Shown here: one piece after another, positions 22,615 through 28,235 of the stretch
Layout of the letters: each line of letters starts with the position of its first letter
Position numbering within the stretch: position 1 is the first letter of the stretch
From: Patescibacteria group bacterium UBA6257
Lineage (GTDB): Bacteria; Patescibacteriota; Minisyncoccia; UBA6257
Reading direction: 5' to 3'
Length of the DNA: 28,235 nucleotides
Assembly (NCBI GenBank): GCA_002440845.1
Contig: DJVL01000011.1
Location: 7,465 to 35,699, forward strand
Program-made: the position numbers and the translations under genes
The notes under the pieces: generated by a model
What the model saw: the letters and a program-made list of their open reading frames with translations, nothing else
Databases searched by the model: none
Told to the model about the DNA's origin: nothing

Positions 22615-25128
22615 TTATTCTTTTTGCGCTTTTATTTCTTTGCCCTCTAAAAAAAACTTTATTTTTGACAAATTCTCCGTTTCTCCTTTTAAAATAGCCT
22701 GAGCTAATTTTTCTTTGACAAAATGCCTGATAACGGCATCTAAAGGCCGGGCGCCAAAAATCGGATTATAACCCAAAATTGCCAATTTCTCTATTACCGC
22801 ATCTTCAAAAACTAATTCTATTTTTCGGTTTTTCATTAATTCCTCGCTTAAAGCTTTTAATTTTAAAGCTACTATTTCCTTTAAATGGCTTTTTGTCAGG
22901 GGTTTAAAAACCACTACTTCGTCAAATCGGTTTAAAAGCTCGGGTTTAAAATAGCCAGTCAGTTTGTCTTTCAGTTTTCTGGCTAATTCTTCTACGGAAA
23001 CATTTTTTTCTATTTCCTCTTTGATAAATTCCGACAAAGCGTTTGAAGTGGCAATTATAATGGTATTGGTAAAATCAATGACGGTTCCGAAATTATCGGT
23101 GATTCTTCCCTCGTCAAAAATTGACAGAAAAATATTTAGGACATCAGAATGAGCTTTTTCAAACTCGTCTAAAAGCAATAAAGAAAAAGGATTGTTCTTT
23201 ACCGCTTCGGTTAAAGCCCCGGTCACTTCTCCTTCCGGACTGCCGATAAAGCGAAAAATACTTTTTCTATCCTGATATTCAGCCATATCAAAACGAATCA
23301 TATTTTTTTCGCTGCCATAATAATTTTTTGCCAAAACTTTGGCAAGCTCTGTTTTTCCTACCCCGGTCGGCCCGACAAAAAGAAAAACCGCTATGGGCTT
23401 TTTAGGGTTGGCTAAGCCTGCCCGGTATTGACGCAAAGCCGAAGCCACTAATTTTACCGCTTCTTCCTGATTAACCAAGCTTTGGTGAATAATCTGTTCT
23501 AAATTTAATAATTTATTTTTTTCTGCTTCAGAAGAAACTTCTAAAGGAATCTGGGTTTTTACGCTTACTAAATCAACGATGTCCTGCTCTTTAACAATTT
23601 TCTGGTTTTTCCTTTTTGCTCCTTCTATGGCTTCGGTTAAAAGCGATTCAGCGGAAGAAGGCAAAGGATTGGTTGGCAAAAAACGTTGAGCCAGCGCCAC
23701 CGCCCTCTTTATAGCCTGAAAACTTATCTGAATTTTAGTTTTCCTTTTAAATTCCAAAGAGCGATAACTTAAAATTTCTATAGCTTCTTCCGGAGAAACC
23801 GGTTTCATTTTCACGACTTCAAAATTTTCTTTAACTAAAGGATCTTTCTCTAAATAACGATGATAGTCTTCGGGAGTTACCGCTCCGATAATCGGCACCC
23901 AAGAAGCATTTATTAAAGATTGAAAAGCATCTAAAGCGCTAAAACCGCCTTCCTCCGCCAGCTGTTTATAAGTGTGAAACTGAGGAAGAAAAAGAATAAT
24001 ATCTCTATTGGTTAAAAGTTCTTCTGTAATTTTGACCAAACGATTATAAACATCAAAAGACTCGCTTACATTTCCAATTAAAGAAGCCGAGGACAAAAAA
24101 ATCAGCCGGTAGTTCTTTATTTGATCGGGCACATTATCCCTGACTAAATTATAAGCCAAAAAAGAAACTAAAGTTTCTTTTCCCACGCCGGCTGGCCCGA
24201 CTAAAAGAACGTTTCTTTTTCCTGACCTTGAAATTAAATCTAAAACCGTCTGGTATTCTTTATTGTGGCCCACCATTATTCCTATCTTCAGGTCTAAAGC
24301 TAATTCTGTAAAATCAATGCCGTAAGTATCTAAAAGCGGCGTTGGTCTTGAAGTAAATGACCTGTTAACTTTTATTTTTTTGGGCTGAAAAACTAATTTA
24401 TATTTATCGCTCAAACCTTTAATGGTTTCCAAGTTCCTTATTTTGCCGAGTTGAACCAAACTAAAAGCAATTATAAAGTCATTTTTTTCAAAACGATAAT
24501 CGGAAAGAATCTTGTTAATTAAAGGAAAAACCGGAGAGCAAAGCCCTAAAAATAAAGAATCTAAATCTAAATATTTTCTTTTCAAATTATAAATTTCCAA
24601 AAAAGCTTCTTTAGCGACACTTTCTAAAAACCGCTGGTAATCGGCCTTATTTTGACCTAAATCCTTCTCGTTTTTTATTCTCTTTTGTATTTCTTTAATA
24701 CCTTCATCAGATAAATCCAATATGTAAAAAGCTTCCTTAATGGCTTCGTCTTCAAGGAGTAAATAAAATAAAGCTAAAGGAAAACTTAAATTCCAATGGC
24801 TTGATAAATTCTTGGTTTCAACCAATATTTTTTTTGCCCGGGGAGATAAAAAGTTAGCTAAATTAATTTTTCTTTTTTTCAAAATCCTTTCAGAAAAATA
24901 ACAATCGGCAGTCCTTTGTTTAAAAATAATAAAAAGAAAAAATATAAAACTGAAAATCGCCAAATACTGAAAACGGGCAATTCTCTGAATAATAAAAGCC
25001 AAAGAAAAAATGAGGCCCAAAGAAATAAAAACCTCATTGATAATCAGATAAAATGACTGCTTCCAGGAAGGCCAAAGGAAAAAACTATCTTTAAAAAATA
25101 ATTGAATATTTTTTTCGTCTTGACTCAT
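22615..25128 (-). CDS. membrane-anchored ClpB/ClpC-like Hsp100 AAA+ ATPase with degenerate first module
   Basis: Hsp100 unfoldases thread proteins through a hexamer. The 837-residue protein starts with two transmembrane helices (about 27-48 and 54-70), then a helical region to about 260 in place of the usual Clp-N repeats. Module 1 (about 285-530) has GPAGVGKE (311-318, with Glu where Thr/Ser should be) and LFLPQFH, where the Walker B DE is replaced by Pro382-Gln383. Module 2 (about 545-830) is intact: GPTGVGKTEL (Lys592), LLLLDEFEKAH (Asp654, Glu655), arginine finger LLNRFDE (Arg734) and sensor 2 FGARPLD (Arg794). No IGF/IGL loop for ClpP docking is visible. It lies 21 bp after a small membrane protein and 16 bp before the MFS gene. 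I expect a membrane-bound remodelling factor; ClpP partnership is doubtful. Confidence 0.85.
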   Translation of the reverse strand: MSQDEKNIQLFFKDSFFLWPSWKQSFYLIINEVFISLGLIFSLAFIIQRIARFQYLAIFSFIFFLFIIFKQRTADCYFSERILKKRKINLANFLSPRAKKILVETKNLSSHWNLSFPLALFYLLLEDEAIKEAFYILDLSDEGIKEIQKRIKNEKDLGQNKADYQRFLESVAKEAFLEIYNLKRKYLDLDSLFLGLCSPVFPLINKILSDYRFEKNDFIIAFSLVQLGKIRNLETIKGLSDKYKLVFQPKKIKVNRSFTSRPTPLLDTYGIDFTELALDLKIGIMVGHNKEYQTVLDLISRSGKRNVLLVGPAGVGKETLVSFLAYNLVRDNVPDQIKNYRLIFLSSASLIGNVSESFDVYNRLVKITEELLTNRDIILFLPQFHTYKQLAEEGGFSALDAFQSLINASWVPIIGAVTPEDYHRYLEKDPLVKENFEVVKMKPVSPEEAIEILSYRSLEFKRKTKIQISFQAIKRAVALAQRFLPTNPLPSSAESLLTEAIEGAKRKNQKIVKEQDIVDLVSVKTQIPLEVSSEAEKNKLLNLEQIIHQSLVNQEEAVKLVASALRQYRAGLANPKKPIAVFLFVGPTGVGKTELAKVLAKNYYGSEKNMIRFDMAEYQDRKSIFRFIGSPEGEVTGALTEAVKNNPFSLLLLDEFEKAHSDVLNIFLSIFDEGRITDNFGTVIDFTNTIIIATSNALSEFIKEEIEKNVSVEELARKLKDKLTGYFKPELLNRFDEVVVFKPLTKSHLKEIVALKLKALSEELMKNRKIELVFEDAVIEKLAILGYNPIFGARPLDAVIRHFVKEKLAQAILKGETENLSKIKFFLEGKEIKAQKE

Positions 25129-25149
25129 TTTTATATTTTAAGACAAAAA

Positions 25150-25497
25150 CTAAAAGCCTAAGAATTTAAAAATCAAATAAAAAGGCAGGGCTATCCAAAT
25201 TCCATAAACCAGAATAAAAAAAGCGGAAAACAGAAACAGAACCATTAAACCAATAATAATTCTTATTGCTCTAATAGGAATGCTTAACAAATAAGAAGGC
25301 AAAGAAAATTCCTGCCAAAAAGGAACGAAAAAATATTTCAAGTTGATAAACACGCCAAAACGCCTTTCAAAAGAACGCAAAAAATTCCGGTAGACAGTGG
25401 AAAAATAATCAAAAACTCCCTTGAAATAAAAATCAATAAAGCTCAAAAAATAAAAACCCAAGCGCCTGAAAAAATATCCAAATAAAGTGTTTTCCAT
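25150..25497 (-). CDS. small aromatic-rich membrane protein, unknown function
   Basis: This 115-residue protein is rich in Phe, Tyr and Leu. Amphipathic aromatic helices cover about 5-55, and a strong transmembrane hairpin spans about 70-113 (IRIIIGLMVLFLFSAFF and GIWIALPFYLIFKFLGF). No family is recognised. It lies between endonuclease Q (35 bp upstream) and the membrane-anchored Hsp100 gene (21 bp downstream). That spacing makes it a candidate membrane partner of the ATPase, by context only. Confidence 0.6.
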   Translation of the reverse strand: MENTLFGYFFRRLGFYFLSFIDFYFKGVFDYFSTVYRNFLRSFERRFGVFINLKYFFVPFWQEFSLPSYLLSIPIRAIRIIIGLMVLFLFSAFFILVYGIWIALPFYLIFKFLGF

Positions 25498-25532
25498 TTT
25501 CCTTATTTCAAAAATTTATTAAACCCGTCTTC

Positions 25533-26786
25533 CTAAAAAAGCTTTTTTTGTTTTTCAAACTCAAGATTTTTTTCTCCTTCTTGAAAAATCTTTACTGCGC
25601 CATATTCTCCGTCATAACCCGGATTTATTATCAACTTTCCCTCTCTCACCCTTTTGATGCCTTCCACTACTTTAGGGAAAATCGAGCCATTTAATTTTTC
25701 TAAAGGCTCTTCCAGCAAAACATTCAGTTCATTAGAAAAATCTTTGATTAATTTCTGATAAACCTCTTCTACTCCCTTGGTTTTTGACTGAACATTCAAG
25801 GCTTCGGCAATAATTTCTTTCAAAGGGACCAAACTTTTGAAAGGAATAGCTTGAGGAGGCAAAAAACCTGCTTTCCTGTCAGCCAACTGCTCTACCCTGC
25901 TTAAAACCCCCACAGTCAAAGACCTTTTGCATTTCGGGCAAATACCCTTGGCTTTTTTCGTTTCTTCCGGAGAAAACCTAACGCCGCACAATCTATGGCC
26001 ATCATAATGATACTTGCCCTCCTCGGGAAAAAATTCAACAGTAAACAAAAATTTGGATTTATCTTTTTCTATAATCGCTTTCCTTAAAGCAAAAAAATTC
26101 AAATCTGTCTCAAAGATATTTAATTCCCTGCCTAAATTATCCGGCGAATGAGCGTCAGAATTAGAAACCAAGGCAAATTTATCCAAAGCAGAAAGCCGCC
26201 AATTCATTGCCGGGTCAGAGGAAAGACCGGTCTCAAGCGCTGCTAAATGCTTTACATTTTCCCCAAAAGCCTCTTCTAAAGAATCAAAACCTGACATTGA
26301 ACCAAAAACGCTAAACCAAGGAGTCCAAATATGGGCGGGAATAAAAAGCGCTTCCGGCTCTATTTCCAAAACTAATTTTAACAAATCTTCGGCATCCATA
26401 CCTAGAATTGGCCGGCCATCAGATTTTATATTTCCCTGCCAAGACAAAATACTGCTGATTTTTTCCGCCGCTTCAAAACTGGGAAGCAGAATCAAATTGT
26501 GAACTCTTCTTGTTTTTCCTCTCCGATTATAAATATTGGAAATTTCTCCTGTAATTATAAACCTTATTCCATTTGAAGTTTGGGATTTTAATTTATATAA
26601 TCCGGCTTCTGCCGGCTCCAGTTTTTCTCTCATCTCTTTTCGCCAATCCGGGTGAGTAAAATCACCTGTGCCGACAACTTTAATGCCTTTTTCTTGAGCA
26701 GTTACGGCAATATGCTCAAAATCCATATTCTTTGAAGTGGCGCGGGAGTATTTGGAATGAATGTGAAAATCAGCGGTTATTTTCAT
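25533..26786 (-). CDS. endonuclease Q-like PHP-domain DNA repair nuclease
   Basis: Endonuclease Q nicks DNA 5' of deaminated bases (uracil, hypoxanthine, xanthine) and abasic sites; it is known mainly from Thermococcales and some bacteria. From the ATG at 26786 the protein has 417 residues, the family's usual size. The PHP metal motifs are DFHIHSKYSRATS (His8, His10), GTGDFTHPDW (Asp42, His45), FIPAHIWTPW and SNSDAHSPDNLG. A zinc-binding segment LCGVRF...CPKC follows at about 270-295, and a helical C-terminus ends it. TTG at 26804 and ATG at 26801 would extend it, but DFHIH normally lies within ten residues of the start. It leads the operon with the small membrane protein and the Hsp100 ATPase. 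A general PHP phosphoesterase is the less likely alternative. Confidence 0.85.
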   Translation of the reverse strand: MKITADFHIHSKYSRATSKNMDFEHIAVTAQEKGIKVVGTGDFTHPDWRKEMREKLEPAEAGLYKLKSQTSNGIRFIITGEISNIYNRRGKTRRVHNLILLPSFEAAEKISSILSWQGNIKSDGRPILGMDAEDLLKLVLEIEPEALFIPAHIWTPWFSVFGSMSGFDSLEEAFGENVKHLAALETGLSSDPAMNWRLSALDKFALVSNSDAHSPDNLGRELNIFETDLNFFALRKAIIEKDKSKFLFTVEFFPEEGKYHYDGHRLCGVRFSPEETKKAKGICPKCKRSLTVGVLSRVEQLADRKAGFLPPQAIPFKSLVPLKEIIAEALNVQSKTKGVEEVYQKLIKDFSNELNVLLEEPLEKLNGSIFPKVVEGIKRVREGKLIINPGYDGEYGAVKIFQEGEKNLEFEKQKKLF

Positions 26787-26990
26787 AATTAAAAAACCCA
26801 TCAAATCATTTTAACTCTTATTATTTTAGAAGAAAATAACAAAAAATACCAGCTAAACAAGCCGGCGGAAAATTAATGCCCCTAACCAATCCTTTATTTA
26901 CAATTCATTATTCAGAATATCTTGTCCTCTCGGAAAGATTAAAACCTTTATTCCAAGCTCCAAAAACCTTGATTTTCACTCGTCTCTTAG

Positions 26991-27062
26991 TGCCCTCAAC
27001 AGGAATCGAACCTGTATTTCAGGCTCCGGAGGCCTGTGTTTTATCCGTTAAACTATGAGGGC
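26991..27062 (-). tRNA. tRNA-Arg (anticodon CCG)
   Basis: On the minus strand the acceptor GCCCTCA pairs with TGAGGGC, the D arm is GTTT...AAAC, the anticodon arm is CAGGC-CTCCGGA-GCCTG with anticodon CCG, and the T arm is ACAGG-TTCGATT-CCTGT. The discriminator is A. The next bases are CTA, so CCA is not encoded, unlike the tRNA-Leu. It reads CGG codons. Confidence 0.95.
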
Positions 27063-27173
27063 AACATCATTAACTTTTAATTGCCGGATTTTAATTTCTC
27101 AATTTTTAAAGCGATTGGAAATTAAAAAATTAAAAGTGTGTTTATAAAATTAAAAATTACAAAATTTAATTGG

Positions 27174-28235
27174 TTAATAAACCAAAAAAGTCTGGCAAAT
27201 AGCGCCAATCACCAGAGCTATAATTAAAAAAGAAAAGATAAACCGATTCAAGGGCAAATTGTAAGGAAGGCTCTGACTATTATTATTTTGATTATTTTCT
27301 CTTTTTGATTTATTTAAAACTAAAACCAACATCACTCCTTCAAAGCCCCCAAGCATGCCGCCCATAAAAGAAACCAATTTTTCTACATTGGCTAAATTCA
27401 TTAGATAAAGCAGCAAGGGGCCAAAAATAACAAGAAAATAACTGATGAAAGGCGACCAATTAAAATCATTTAAAAAACTTTTTTTAATGTAGGCGGCAAA
27501 AATTAAATAGGAAGTCGCTACTGCTAAAAAACCCAAAGCAGAACCTATAATGACTATCCCGGGTCCAAGAATATGCTTTAAACCGCTGATAGCTTCCAAA
27601 GTTGTGTTGGCGCCGCTTACTCCATTAACGGCAAAGATAAAAAGAAAATAACAAATAAGCGGAATGAGAGTGCCCCAAATAATTATTTTTTTTAAACCCG
27701 CTAATCCTACCTGCCTCGCCTTTAATAAATTAATTGCCTCTGGCACGCCCACCATACCGTTGAGGGCATAAAAAATCACTCCGTAAGGAATAAACCAGCC
27801 AAAAGCACCGCTAAATTCAAAAAGATTTAGATTAGCTGTTTTAAAATGAGGAAGGGCATAAACAATAATCACAAAAAAAACAATTAATAAGCCAAAAGAA
27901 AGAACCAGATTTAATTTTCCCGTTCCTTCGCTTTTTGTTAAAAGCGGCAAATTAAGAAAAAGCCATAATCCCAAAAAAATAATACCCGAAGTCCAGTTTA
28001 TAAAAGGGAAAAAAGAAACCAAAATCGTTTTTAGAAATTCCGTTCCTAACGAAAGATAGATAAGCAAAGAAAAAGAAAAAGTAAGAAAAGTGGTGATTAA
28101 AACAAATTTTTTTGCTGCCGGGCCTAAATAATAGCCTACGTAACCGGGCAGCCTAAAATTTTTTCCTGATCGGCACACTACTTCTCCAAAAGCCAGATGG
28201 AGATAAAGCAAAATAAAAAAAACAATGAATAACCA
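27174..28235 (-). CDS. amino-acid permease, HAAAP (Trp/Tyr)-like, cut by the right edge
   Basis: The frame stays open through the right edge of the window (the codons above 28211 read WLFIVFFI), so the internal TTG at 28211 should not be taken as the start and the N-terminus is missing. What is present, about 353 residues, shows about nine to ten transmembrane helices. Motifs include GVIFYALNGMVGVPEA, the segment WGTLIPLICYFLFIFAVNGVSG and TTLEAISGL, which resemble aromatic/hydroxy amino-acid permeases of the APC superfamily. A basic, Asn-rich loop KSKRENNQNNNSQS lies before the last helix. It probably imports an amino acid, which fits a host-dependent organism. The 111 bp to tRNA-Arg contain nothing I recognise. 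Confidence 0.75.
   Translation of the reverse strand, partial: WLFIVFFILLYLHLAFGEVVCRSGKNFRLPGYVGYYLGPAAKKFVLITTFLTFSFSLLIYLSLGTEFLKTILVSFFPFINWTSGIIFLGLWLFLNLPLLTKSEGTGKLNLVLSFGLLIVFFVIIVYALPHFKTANLNLFEFSGAFGWFIPYGVIFYALNGMVGVPEAINLLKARQVGLAGLKKIIIWGTLIPLICYFLFIFAVNGVSGANTTLEAISGLKHILGPGIVIIGSALGFLAVATSYLIFAAYIKKSFLNDFNWSPFISYFLVIFGPLLLYLMNLANVEKLVSFMGGMLGGFEGVMLVLVLNKSKRENNQNNNSQSLPYNLPLNRFIFSFLIIALVIGAICQTFLVY

Noticed and set aside
26876..27058. Plus-strand open frame of 60 codons
   Set aside because: It is the antisense reading of tRNA-Arg and flanking non-coding DNA.
28209..28211. TTG as start of the permease
   Set aside because: The frame is open to the window edge and the first helices of the family are missing, so the real start is outside.
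1..28235. CRISPR arrays, insertion sequences, rRNA genes or an origin of replication
   Set aside because: No regularly spaced repeats, transposase motifs, rRNA sequence or DnaA-box cluster were seen on either strand.

Overview
The window looks like chromosomal DNA of a Candidate Phyla Radiation bacterium (Patescibacteria, Parcubacteria-like). It is AT-rich, the genes are tightly packed, and many proteins are shorter than usual or missing common domains. Other signs are a tmRNA tag gene right behind smpB, a six-helix half-size MFS protein and an endonuclease Q homologue. TGA is used as an ordinary stop (topA, kamA, smc), so the recoded code of Gracilibacteria/Absconditabacteria does not apply. 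Taxonomy is inferred from family resemblance only.

Layout. 1-699 (minus): a PilO-like pilus assembly protein and the start of a second single-helix membrane protein cut by the left edge. 806-5462 (plus): dprA, topA and a bifunctional (p)ppGpp enzyme gene. 5463-8506 (minus): parB, parA and a lysine 2,3-aminomutase-like radical SAM gene. 8623-8707 (plus): tRNA-Leu(CAA). 8738-12274 (minus) is an accessory block: two small membrane proteins, a secreted cysteine-rich repeat protein with its own promoter and terminator, a metzincin-like lipoprotein with its own promoter and terminator, and a short membrane protein. 12294-15960 (minus): a housekeeping cluster read rpmF-nusB-rnc-smc. 16123-19698 (minus): ileS. 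19798-21791 (plus): smpB, ssrA, infC, rpmI, rplT and a terminator. 21954-26786 (minus): endonuclease Q, a small membrane protein, a membrane-anchored Hsp100 ATPase and a half-size MFS protein. 26991-27062 (minus): tRNA-Arg(CCG). 27174-28235 (minus): an amino-acid permease cut by the right edge.

The strongest unusual signal is in ileS. A complete histidine-phosphatase (phosphoglycerate-mutase-like) domain of about 180 residues, with all expected catalytic residues, sits between the two halves of a Cys4 zinc knuckle of an otherwise complete isoleucyl-tRNA synthetase. Next come the two-helix membrane-anchored Hsp100 ATPase whose first AAA+ module has lost its Walker B acids, the SMC protein of only 724 residues with no visible hinge, and the secreted/lipoprotein pair between tRNA-Leu and smc.

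Shared themes: translation and ribosome rescue (ileS, smpB, ssrA, infC, rpmI, rplT, rpmF, two tRNAs), chromosome maintenance and DNA processing (parA, parB, smc, topA, dprA, endonuclease Q), stringent control, and cell-surface functions. Several promoters lie only a few bases from the start codon, which suggests leaderless or nearly leaderless mRNAs. kamA and the lipoprotein gene instead have clear Shine-Dalgarno sites.
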